DNA from: Deinandra increscens subsp. villosa
Lineage: Eukaryota; Streptophyta; Magnoliopsida; Asterales; Asteraceae
Length of the DNA stretch: 64,000 nucleotides
Assembly: GCA_039602395.1 (NCBI GenBank)
Contig: JBCNJP010000228.1
Coordinates: 1-64,000, forward strand
Reading direction: 5' to 3'
Shown here: positions 55,811-64,000 of the stretch, one piece after another
Layout: every line of letters begins with the position of its first letter
Position numbering within the stretch: the first letter of the stretch is position 1
Notes under the pieces: generated by a model
The model's database searches: none
What the model was told of the DNA's origin: nothing
The model's input: only the letters and a program-made list of their open reading frames with translations
Position numbers and translations under genes: made by a program

Positions 55811-56330
55811 AGGTCTATTGCAGCTAATAAGTCATAGTATTCAACAGGAAGACCAGTCATACATCAATCCCAAGTAAATTGTTAAGGATGTCTTAGTTGA
55901 TATTGAGAATCTGAAATTTCCAGCAGATTTCATAGTGCTTGATGTTCCTGTTAATAAGTATCATCCTATAATCTTAGGATGTCCATTTTTGGCAACCACC
56001 AAAGCACTAATCCATTTGGAGACATATCGTATCACCCTTAGAAGTGGTGGAGAAGAAGTCCCATTTGTGCCAACACAAACCAATCTTAAGGCGTTGATTT
56101 TTGAAGATAAGGTGGAGACTATATGCTTTATGCAATCCACTACCCCAAAAGAGTCAAGTCCTTCATTAAGTCTGTCTATTGTACCTCAAGGGATGCTATC
56201 GGAACCAACATTGCTAGCTCCTAGTTTGTTGAATCATGAACATGTCAATTTGTTCCTTGATGTTAAAAACCCAAAGATTAAACCACCTAACGAGACAGTG
56301 GGTTCAAACCTTCATTTTCTAAAAAATTAA
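55811..56330 (+). pseudogene. Athila-like gypsy protease fragment
   Basis: The open frame (55935-56330, with in-frame sequence upstream to about 55880) reads D-V-L-V-D-I-E-N-L-K-F-P-A-D-F ... P-I-I-L-G-C-P-F-L-A-T-T-K-A-L-I. This is the C-terminal half of the retropepsin of Athila-type Ty3/gypsy elements, where the block is usually I-L-G-R-P-F-L-A-T. The catalytic Asp is upstream of the break and lost. RT and integrase do not follow. Confidence 0.75.
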
Positions 56331-57106
56331 CTGAAGGTGGGTCTGGATGAAGACCCTAGAAAACTTAGCGCTTCTTAGTAGGCAACCCAATTCAGTATTT
56401 CATTTCATTTTCTATTTTGTTTCTACTTTTCCGTGTGTCAAAATTTCTCGAGGTTTTATTCGAATTGTGTCAATTCATTTTACCTTGTCATCTAAAATCA
56501 CTCTTTCTTCATATTTCTGTGCCTTGATCGATCAACCTTGCTTAAAATTGCATGAAAACAGTTTTGGTAAGAATTATGTTTCGAGTGTCGTCACGACTCG
56601 TTGCCTCGTAACGACCCTTAATGCCTAAAATGCCAAAGGCCTGTATTCCCGATACCGCCCGTTACCGATTTAAATTCGAAACTTATATATAGAATTCTTC
56701 CAGATGGTTTTTTCAAAACCCTAATTCTCATTGGCGATTCCTGGGGCAATTTTGGTCGATTCAAGGTCCAGAGATCATTGTTCTTCATCGTTTGAACTTC
56801 AAGAACAAGAAAGGTACAATCAAATAACACTTTTCCAAATTTTTCTTGTGTTCTTATGAGCATAACAGCTTCTTTACCACTGCTATGCTCTCCCGTCCAT
56901 TTAAATTGATCCAATCATCGCACTTAATTCTTAAATATCTAAGTTTAATCGTTATAAAGGATTAAGTGTGGGGATGGTAACAAGTTCCCATCCCCAATTC
57001 GCACTTTACAGAAAGCATGTTAATATGACTCGTTAGCCAGTAACGAGTCGTTCTGCCCTGAAAATTCAATCTTTTGGGTTCACCTATTCTGCTGTTTTTC
57101 TGATAG
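56331..57106 (+). promoter_or_regulatory. Athila-like non-coding region with possible internal promoter
   Basis: ACGACTCGTT...TAACGAC (56594-56615) precedes TATATATAG at 56684-56692. A leader follows, with a perfect inverted repeat GACTCGTTA/TAACGAGTC (57027-57035, 57041-57049), then ATG 57107. TTAAGTGTGGGGATGG near 56963 is typical Athila spacer sequence. Promoter function is inferred. Confidence 0.45.
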
Positions 57107-57544
57107 ATGTCTGGAAAACATCCCATGATTAAAGTCACCAATTTGAGGAGTTATAACCATGAAGCTGGTCCTTCAAAAAGAGGGAGAGGAAGGCCACAAA
57201 AGGTGCAACCTTTGGAGCAAAAAGACAAGATATTTCAATTTTCTCCAGCATTCGTCAATCTGTGCCAACATCTTGACAAAATGGAGAAGGATATGTTCAG
57301 TAAATATAGGAAACTAACCAACACTATCCTGGAAGTCCAGGACAGACTGGATGTGGTTGGTTTACATCTGAGGAATCTAAAGCATCGAATTAATGATTTG
57401 ATGGTCTCCATGCCAAATTCTACTGTCACTCCACCTCCTCCTGTCTATCACAATGTGCCATTCAATGAAGCCATGGAGAATCTTCGTCACCCAGACATCA
57501 CTGAATCTGAAAGTGAACCAGAAGAAGATCAGCCATCGTCGTGA
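57107..57544 (+). CDS. Athila-like 3' ORF, function unknown
   Basis: 145 codons, ATG to TGA. The N-terminus is basic with an AT-hook-like R-G-R-G-R-P (residues about 26-31). The middle is helical and may form a coiled coil (H-L-D-K-M-E-K-D-M-F ... L-R-N-L-K-H-R-I). The C-terminus is Pro-rich, then acidic (E-S-E-S-E-P-E-E-D). No family is recognised. Its place downstream of Athila pol remnants suggests an element-encoded protein; DNA binding is a guess from the AT-hook. Confidence 0.5.
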   Translation: MSGKHPMIKVTNLRSYNHEAGPSKRGRGRPQKVQPLEQKDKIFQFSPAFVNLCQHLDKMEKDMFSKYRKLTNTILEVQDRLDVVGLHLRNLKHRINDLMVSMPNSTVTPPPPVYHNVPFNEAMENLRHPDITESESEPEEDQPSS

Positions 57545-58000
57545 TAGTTGAAGTTTTTTATCTTACTATTATCTATCTATTTTATCTAGACTTCGTATGT
57601 GGATTTTGATTGTTGGATTGTTTACTTTAGTTTGCTTGACTATGGCATGACAATAAGATTATGATTGACTGAATAAATGGACTGTCTATTTTATTGTTTA
57701 TTTTTGGGTAGTACTTTATTTTCTTTTTGCGTGTAATTTTTCTTTTTAAGTCTTGTAAGTAGCAACAATCGAAGACTAAAGCTCTGGTATGCAAATGAAC
57801 GAGAGGTATCCAAAGGGATTAATGAAGAAAGCCATAATCCGCAGTCCTCTAGAAGTCAGGCTCGTCATTTCCCTTTCTTTTTATCTTATGTTTTGCAGTG
57901 TTCTCATGTACATTGAAGACAATGTACGATTTTAAGTGGGCGGATGGGAGACTCGCCTGAAGTTTGCATGTTTTATTGTGAATCTGTTTAAAATTGTCAA
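57545..58000 (+). other. Athila-like spacer up to the gap
   Basis: T-rich non-coding sequence; TACGATTTTAAGTGGGCGG near 57926 resembles Athila spacer. No gene seen. Confidence 0.4.
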
Positions 58001-58500
58001 NNNNNNNNNNNNNNNNNNNNNNNNNNNNNNNNNNNNNNNNNNNNNNNNNNNNNNNNNNNNNNNNNNNNNNNNNNNNNNNNNNNNNNNNNNNNNNNNNNNN
58101 NNNNNNNNNNNNNNNNNNNNNNNNNNNNNNNNNNNNNNNNNNNNNNNNNNNNNNNNNNNNNNNNNNNNNNNNNNNNNNNNNNNNNNNNNNNNNNNNNNNN
58201 NNNNNNNNNNNNNNNNNNNNNNNNNNNNNNNNNNNNNNNNNNNNNNNNNNNNNNNNNNNNNNNNNNNNNNNNNNNNNNNNNNNNNNNNNNNNNNNNNNNN
58301 NNNNNNNNNNNNNNNNNNNNNNNNNNNNNNNNNNNNNNNNNNNNNNNNNNNNNNNNNNNNNNNNNNNNNNNNNNNNNNNNNNNNNNNNNNNNNNNNNNNN
58401 NNNNNNNNNNNNNNNNNNNNNNNNNNNNNNNNNNNNNNNNNNNNNNNNNNNNNNNNNNNNNNNNNNNNNNNNNNNNNNNNNNNNNNNNNNNNNNNNNNNN
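58001..58500. other. Assembly gap, 500 N
   Basis: Exactly 500 N, the conventional gap of unknown length. Left and right flanks belong to elements in opposite orientation, so true distance and content are unknown. ORFs spanning the N run are artefacts. Confidence 0.99.
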
Positions 58501-59340
58501 CAGGTATCATGACCACGATCTTTATGAAAATCACAATACTTGCTAGTATCAACATTTGCAAAAAACCGTGACCTTTGTGGTACCGAGAATTGGACATTCT
58601 CTGTAGCCAAAATTTCGCTTGGAGTTTTCGTGAGTGATGAGTACCCATCTTTCTTCAAATCCCAATTCCTTTTGTAACCTCCAAAATTTCCTTCCTTACG
58701 TTTGTCATATGGTTGTAAATGATACCTTCCCCAAGACTGATTCTTTGGTTGAGTTACACTTGCATTTGCGTTCACACTTTTAAAACTTGCACCCTTTTTA
58801 GGGACCTTTTGGGTAATTACTCCTTGGATATTTCCAGAGGCACTCTTACCTTTAACATAGGCCGGGACTCGATCCATTAATACTTCCATGGTTTTGGGCA
58901 AATCCTCATGCAACTTTTCAACTAGGTGTGAATGTCTAACACCATGACAAAACCCCAAAATTCGCAACTGATCTTGGGCCCTCACTATCTTCATAGTCTC
59001 ATTGTTGAACCTTACTACAAAGTTTTCTAAGATTTCATCCCCCCTTCTCCTTATATTGTGCACTTTAGTAACTTCTTTAGTAAACTTCCTCTGTTGGCTA
59101 AACTGCCTTAGGGATTTAGCTTCTAAATCTTCAAATTCTCAATCTGCGCATTCAGAAGTGAATCAGACCACACCCTTGCAGCTCCAGTAAATGTTTGCAC
59201 CAACATGTAGCACCAAGTTTCTTCTGACCAATATTCTAATCTTGCAGCTGACAAAAAGTCAAATATGTGATCATCAGGATTTGATAATCCACCATTGCAA
59301 ATTTGGACTATTCCTGCATTGACGCCGGAAAATATGGCAC
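58501..59340 (-). pseudogene. Ty3/gypsy gag, minus strand
   Basis: On the minus strand from about 59340: S-N-P-D-D-H-I-F-D-F-L-S-A-A-R-L-E-Y-W, then V-Q-T-F-T-G-A-A-R-V-W-S-D-S-L, a frame break near 59110, then open H-N-I-R-R-R-G-D-E-I-L-E-N-F-V to the gap. This is the retrotransposon gag domain of non-chromovirus gypsy elements (Tat/Retand or Athila). Near the gap Y-C-D-F-H-K-D-R-G-H-D-T is the start of the zinc-knuckle-like C-x2-H motif. Two frames are needed, so it is decayed. Pol would lie beyond the gap. Confidence 0.8.
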
Positions 59341-60234
59341 AAACACATCCAGTCCACCTGAAATTATTGAAATCCTTTTGTTACAATAGGACCTTTGATA
59401 CCTTTGTTAGAAAGGGCTTTCTATACGTATGAAAATGTTATTCATAGTTCAAATAACAGCTTTCCAAAGTGCATACACATTATTTTGGATATACAACCAT
59501 GCCTCTGTTATGAGGGCTTTTCATTTCTATCGCATCTCTTCTGAGATTCCATGTTTAGCACTTCCGATATTTAACCTGAATGCCTCTTTCGAGGGCTTGT
59601 TACTTTGATCAATCTCATTTGAGATTTTTATTCTAATATTTTCAATGTATGCATTCTCCCTTTCGAAAGTGCGTGTACATTTTTCCTGCCATAAGCTCAT
59701 ACAATGATTATTATATTTTCCTTTCCTTACTTTTTTAAAAAAAAAAACAAATAACGAATCAGCAAAACAAATGCCTCCAATTAATTTCAAGCGGGAAAAC
59801 ACACAACAAACGTGTCTTCAAACACCAATAGCCCAAAGAAAGTCCCGCTATTATTTAAAAACTTTCAAAATTCACATAAAGCGCCTTTAAACCTTCATGC
59901 ATCCATCGAAACCTCACATGAAGATTGAAACAAATTTTCCAGAAACTCTTCTATTATTCAGAGGTTAATCAATTTTCAGTCAAAAAAATAATGCACAAAT
60001 ATTTTCCAGAAAACATTGATAATCAATACTCGATTTTGAGCATCATTAATGATACCTTACGCGTAATTATTCAAACCTCTAAATTCAGAAAAAACTTCAC
60101 AATTCACTAGAGACAAATAGTATTCTATGATAATCATTCATTGAAAAACTTCAGTGATCATTATTGTTGATACTGAATTTTTTGGACCACATCTCCCTAT
60201 ATTGATCACAACTATGTTTCAAAAAATGAACTAT
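59341..60234. other. Non-coding stretch, possibly leader or LTR of the gypsy element
   Basis: AT-rich, with phrases GAGGGCTTTTCATTTC and GAGGGCTTGTTACTTTG (59511, 59591) and CATCTCTTCTGAGATT / CAATCTCATTTGAGATT that may be a decayed repeat. An open frame of 91 codons (59527-59802, minus) has no motif. I see no gene. Confidence 0.35.
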
Positions 60235-60681
60235 TCAGAGGGATTCTGGAATCAGACATATACTTGACGCAGTCGCATTCTTCGTTAAAACGGTGTCATC
60301 GTCTATAAGCTCCAGAAAATCTTTCTGAACTGCTTGCTTTAATGAATCAGCTTCCGGAGTAAATTTAAGCTTCGTTTTAACATCCCGCAACCACGATTCC
60401 CGGTCCTGCTTATCCTTAAACTTTCTCAGAATCTCAACATTTCGAGTCAAAAAATCAACGCCAAATTCTCTAAGAATAGCAAAGTTTTCAATCTGATCAT
60501 CATCGTCGCGTTGATCATCATCCAAATTATCCGCATTCCAATCTGGATCGGAATACGAAAACCGCGGAAGCTTACCATCAAAGCATCCGCCAGATCCTTT
60601 CGAACTCAAATTTTGCTTTCTAGAACTCGTTGTTACGAAAACCGTCTTCTTCTTTGCCGAATCACCAGGATTCATCTCCAT
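60235..60681 (-). CDS. Unrecognised ORF, possible host gene first exon
   Basis: 148 codons from ATG 60681, opening M-E-M-N-P-G-D-S-A-K-K-K-T-V-F-V. It is hydrophilic and acidic in the middle (N-L-D-D-D-Q-R-D-D-D-D-Q), with a helical charged C-terminal half (L-R-K-F-K-D-K-Q-D-R-E-S-W-L). No signal peptide, membrane segment or retroelement motif. A TATA box (TATAAATAAG, minus, 60934-60925) lies about 250 bases upstream. The last residues may be intron read-through, since GCGTCAA|GTATAT near 60264 could be a donor. No family is recognised; it could be a truncated or captured gene. Confidence 0.4.
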   Translation of the reverse strand: MEMNPGDSAKKKTVFVTTSSRKQNLSSKGSGGCFDGKLPRFSYSDPDWNADNLDDDQRDDDDQIENFAILREFGVDFLTRNVEILRKFKDKQDRESWLRDVKTKLKFTPEADSLKQAVQKDFLELIDDDTVLTKNATASSICLIPESL

Positions 60682-61400
60682 TCTCCACTAAATTCAGAGA
60701 ATACGGATAGGGCCAATTGATGAACCACTAAATCTCACTAGTAGTAAACGAAATCTAATGGTTCATTTTTTAATCTAGCTTTGTAACGGAAATGAACGGT
60801 GAACCGATCTATTTGATTGATTTAGCAAACTTTGGAATGTATATCGTAAATATCCAGAAACACATAGTTAAAGGTGTAAAATCTCTATCTTAGCCAAAAA
60901 GTCCCCATCGTAATTGAGACATATCTTATTTATACTAATTGGGAAATCGCATCTTCCTTGTTACTTAAGTGGATACACTTACTCCTTTGCTCGTCGCAAC
61001 TGCTTCTTTCTTGTCACACTTGTATATCTGATCTTTATCTATCCTCATCAGGACGCAACTTGGTCATTTTAAGTGTTCAATATAGAAGATGTAAATAACC
61101 TATGTAGGGGAAAAACAAATACTATCTATCTAACACAAACACTATCACATAGGAAGAAGATAGAGCTATACAAAGACAATAACATGTTCAATTTATGCAG
61201 GTTAAAAAAACAAATACTATATATCTAACACAAACACATGACCCGCTATTGACCCACCAATGACTCCAAGAAGTGAAGAAGTTGTAGAAAGAGCTATACA
61301 AAGATAATAACATGGACATATTAAATAAAATTGGCAAATATTTATTTATTTTTTAAATTTATGTAAGAATTTTATCAAAATGTCAAGATTTGTTACTTAC
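60682..61400 (-). promoter_or_regulatory. Upstream region with TATA box
   Basis: On the minus strand TATAAATAAG at 60934-60925 faces the ORF starting at 60681. The rest is AT-rich with a repeated phrase AAACAAATACTAT (61113, 61208). No RNA gene or coding region is seen. Confidence 0.35.
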
Positions 61401-61529
61401 CAGTTGTGGAAAAAAAATGATTTATCACCCCGTTCAGAAACAAAGACTAAAAGAAAAGTGCTAATTACTACGCTAGCAGCAACCAAAATATCAGCACCAT
61501 TGCCCAAAACTTCAGACAACCATCTCAGT
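61401..61529 (-). CDS. Putative exon with E-R-G-D-K-S motif in a membrane segment
   Basis: On the minus strand it is bounded by acceptor TTGCAG (61535-61530) and a perfect donor CTG|GTAAGT (61401/61400). One frame is open: L-R-W-L-S-E-V-L-G-N-G, then a hydrophobic stretch of about 20 residues (A-D-I-L-V-A-A-S-V-V-I-S-T-F-L-L-V-F-V), then S-E-R-G-D-K-S-F-F. The E-x-G-D-K/R-S/T motif after a hydrophobic helix is the signature of the GDT1/UPF0016 family of Mn/Ca transporters. Only one of the two family repeats is seen, so the match is tentative. The gene would run right to left. Confidence 0.4.
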
Positions 61530-61816
61530 CTGCAATGAAATATACACAGGTTGGTGTCAAAATGTTTGTTTGTGTGTTTAGCTTATGAATATTTATCCTG
61601 TTAACATTAGGTAAAGATGAAAATTTACCTCCTCCTGTTCTGCTATTAGACCGTCACTAGAAGTGGCATCAAGATATATTGAAAAACCATAATAAACCTA
61701 TAATCAATGCAATTAATAGGTGTACAATTTTAAATTTTGAGAGTATAATCTATGAATATTGATTTCACATGGTGTTACCAAAGTATGGCAGTAAAAATAT
61801 TTTGAAGTAAACATAC
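61530..61816. other. Intron-like spacer
   Basis: Between two candidate exons. A possible donor (GAG|GTAAAT, minus, 61629/61628) suggests another small exon here, but I could not fit it to the neighbouring frames. Confidence 0.25.
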
Positions 61817-61903
61817 CAAAAAGACCAATTAAAACAGCAGCTAAGAGGTAATGAAGCCAACTGATGAATATAAAACAAAACGATGCTGCATACAAGATAG
61901 CAC
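61817..61903 (-). CDS. Putative hydrophobic exon
   Basis: On the minus strand it is bounded by acceptor TGTAG (61908-61904) and donor TTG|GTATGT (61817/61816). The open frame gives A-I-L-Y-A-A-S-F-C-F-I-F-I-S-W-L-H-Y-L-L, then A-A-V-L-I-G-L-F, long enough for one or two membrane segments. Phase does not join directly to the exon at 61401, so at least one more exon would be needed. Possibly the same host gene. Confidence 0.3.
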
Positions 61904-63240
61904 CTACATTTACTTAGAAACCAAACACAGATAACAGGTGGTCACAAAACTTTGGAGTTAAAAAAATCCAATTGTAAAAACTATATATAACAATCATCAA
62001 TGATTTTAATTAAGTTTAATCTAATGTAGTTTTTTAAAGATCTAAACTTTTGGAGATTTTAAGTTTAATCTAATGCTATGATTTGAGTACCCACACTGAA
62101 AAAATTACACATTACACATGTAAATTAGAACAGATTTAATAGACAACGAAAAAAATTAGCAATTCACCATTAAAACTCACTTCAATTGTAAAAACCATAA
62201 GCATTGTACCCTTGTAAGGATGTAAGAAATCATGAGTATGCTAACCTTTAGATCGATCATAAAAAATAATAAGTTGTAAGAAAAAAAAAAGATAATACGC
62301 AGTTATTTTATCAAGTTATATATATTTTTGTATTTGATCTTCATGCAACATAATAGACTCTCAAATACATGATTATTAACAATACTATTACTAATGCAAC
62401 TGAGTATAACCTCTTTCTTGAATGTTTCTTGATCCTCTTGAGTCCCAGATTCATATCTCTCATCCATCTAAAAGTAACATACCAAAACAATCTTAAATTA
62501 GTAAGGGTTCACTAAAGATACCGATTAAACTTCTTAATTTTGATGTAAAGTTACCATTACTCGTCCAGCTCATTCTTCATTGTCTTTGCACAATGATACT
62601 CAGCTTTGTTAAGTGACAAATATAAAAATGTGGACTACATCTGTTAAATAAGGTTTTAAATCAAGTAACAACAGGTTAATGGAAAGCCTCTAAAAACATC
62701 TCCATCGGAATTCAAAAAAACGATTGCTGAAACATGAGTAAACAACTTCATGATCCAATATGAAAAGTGTGGCTCAGATCTATAAGACATGAGGAACAAA
62801 GAAGATATCTACACTGGTTGCAATGCATTGCCATGCCAAGATGAAAATTATCATAACTATGTTCTACTTCTTCCAAACAAACAGAACGAGCATCATAGCC
62901 GATTTGTGAACTCAATTAACCATCCAAAACATTAGAGAACATAACAGAATCATCGGCCTTTGAGATGGCCACATCTCATAAATCCGTTATTGAACCAAGT
63001 AATCATTACAAAAACGACCAGATCTGGGGCCATAAAGAAAGAATTTATCGGATTATTTCATACAAATATGAAACCATAGCGTATAAACAGGAACGCACAA
63101 AAACAAACACGTATGAAGAGGCAATGGAAATCCTCCACCGCTAAAGAGTACCAATCAGAAAAATACAAAATGGTTTGAGTAGTGTACATTAAGAGTACAT
63201 GCAAGCATTCAGGTTTGCCAACTGCCGCTTCAACGTAACC
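61904..63240 (-). other. AT-rich region with possible small exons
   Basis: A candidate exon at 62411-62467 (minus; acceptor TTTTAG, donor GAG|GTTATA) reads M-D-E-R-Y-E-S-G-T-Q-E-D-Q-E-T-F-K-K-E. Another at about 62557-62620 reads K-A-E-Y-H-C-A-K-T-M-K-N-E-L-D-E and then stops. The rest is AT-rich. I see no retroelement protein here. Transcript data would decide the exon structure. Confidence 0.25.
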
Positions 63241-63432
63241 CTAGCCGTCTAAAAATGACGCCGAATTCGGAAACGAAGCAACGCTATTCCAAAGAAAGCA
63301 AATCTGGCCGATGATACGACGAGAAGATCTAAAATGGACAAAAATGTCGTGAAAACCCCCTATAAAATCAGCCACAAAAATCCAGCAAAGCGTCGTTGCC
63401 TCAAAGTCACGACAGCCCCGGCTCGCCGCCAT
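63241..63432 (-). CDS. Possible first exon of a host gene
   Basis: 63 codons from ATG 63432 (minus), opening M-A-A-S-R-G-C-R-D-F-E-A-T-T. It follows a CT/GA-rich leader (CTCTCTTTCTCTC-type on the minus strand, about 63480-63550). GC content is higher than in the surroundings. No domain is recognised, and the frame ends in TAG. It may be the start of the gene whose exons are proposed at 61401-62467, or just a leader. Confidence 0.25.
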   Translation of the reverse strand: MAASRGCRDFEATTLCWIFVADFIGGFHDIFVHFRSSRRIIGQICFLWNSVASFPNSASFLDG

Positions 63433-63589
63433 GAACTGTGCAACGCCGGTGGTTCGGTGATTGTCCCTGGCAAGAGAAAATTTTTGTTTAAAAGAGAGAC
63501 TGCTTCAGTGTAGATTTTTTAGAGAGAGAAAGATATGTTTGCGTAGAAGAGAAAGTGCCAAATATATGTGTGTGGTATAAGCCAAATAT
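63433..63589 (-). promoter_or_regulatory. Leader/promoter of the putative gene next to a gypsy LTR
   Basis: Purine-rich on the plus strand (AGAGAGAGAAAGATATG near 63522), so CT-rich in the sense of the gene, a common feature of plant leaders. An LTR end lies directly upstream. Confidence 0.3.
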
Positions 63590-64000
63590 CACACCCCAAC
63601 CGACGACGGAATACGTTGGGGCACGATGATTGTCCAGTTGCACACAATACTATTAATGTTGCGATATTCTTAATCAACCCATTTCATCAATAAAAATAAT
63701 ACAAAATTCTATTGTCATATTACAACACTAATAGCACATTAAGTCATTACGATTAGGTCTCACTAAGTCAGCATGCGTCCTAAGGTGTCATGAACATGAA
63801 ATCATCATCTTGCCACAAAACCTACAACATGTACAAAATAAAGGTCAACTACGAATAGTTGGTGAGTAAACATAGGTTATGATAGATTAAACATGCGATC
63901 CACGAGTTATATGAACATTCTTGATATGACAAACAAGTATTGATATAGTACACATAGAGTAGCGTAATCCAAACCTTGACAAATAAGGCTTCCAATCACC
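63590..64000 (-). repeat. Gypsy LTR, 3' part, minus strand, continues past the window
   Basis: The reverse complement shares ACTCACCAACTATTCG, GCATG-GACTTAG-GAGACCTAA and the end GGGGTGTGA with 14.9-15.3 kb, the end of the LTR at 12764-15308. Its 3' end faces 63589. Confidence 0.8.

Noticed and set aside
57849..59063. Long ORFs across the N run, including one of 404 codons
   Set aside because: The N stretch is read as X, so the frames are not continuous sequence. Only the gag part right of the gap is supported.

Overview
The window is plant nuclear DNA, most likely from the daisy family (Asteraceae). The evidence is a dense nest of Ty1/copia and Ty3/gypsy LTR retrotransposons, a SIRE-type copia element with a third ORF of a kind I recall from Asteraceae genomes, hAT and Mutator remnants, AT-rich spacers and canonical plant splice sites. 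The species cannot be named from the sequence. No bacterial genes, rRNA genes or CRISPR arrays are present.

Layout. 1-6100: 3' end of a decayed Ty3/gypsy element with a 4.07-kb LTR. 6101-7530: a hAT-derived BED zinc-finger fragment and GAGCCGAGC repeats. 7530-10332: a second decayed gypsy element (RT, RNase H, integrase, chromodomain-like tail, LTR start). 10333-51002: one SIRE-like copia element (E1), about 12.3 kb before it was split, with 360/361-bp LTRs and an intact ATTGA target duplication. E1 is interrupted twice: by gypsy-type sequence in gag (12764-18745), and by a tandem array of gag-only copia elements in ORF3 (26723-49101, LTR-gag-LTR-gag-LTR). The second gag of that array is split by a minus-strand copia element (E3, 34435-45255, GTGGG duplication). 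One LTR of E3 carries a gypsy solo LTR (34683-37264, CCTAG duplication), and its pol carries part of another copia element. A 1.14-kb Mutator-like element (9-bp duplication) sits in the 3' region of the second gag-only copy. 51008-55810: two more copia LTRs in opposite orientation and an antisense gag-only element (E4). 55811-58000: Athila-like gypsy pieces. 58001-58500: a 500-N assembly gap. 58501-59340: a gypsy gag on the minus strand. 59341-63589: mostly AT-rich non-repeat-like DNA with possible host exons on the minus strand. 63590-64000: the end of a gypsy LTR of the same family as the LTR at 12764-15308.

How the parts relate. The gag-only copies kept LTRs, primer-binding site, leader repeats, gag, a 3' non-coding module and the polypurine tract, but lost pol and ORF3. 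They therefore look like non-autonomous partners of SIRE-type elements. Two features stand out. First, a conserved module of three tandem RNA hairpins occurs in four copies, with compensatory changes in the stems. Second, short self-complementary words, different in each element family, cluster both upstream of TATA boxes and in the leaders downstream. The same arrangement is seen in front of ORF3 of E1 and of the Athila-like ORF, which suggests internal promoters. Nearly all element ORFs are broken; the most intact are gag of the first gag-only copy, and gag and RT-RNase H of E3.
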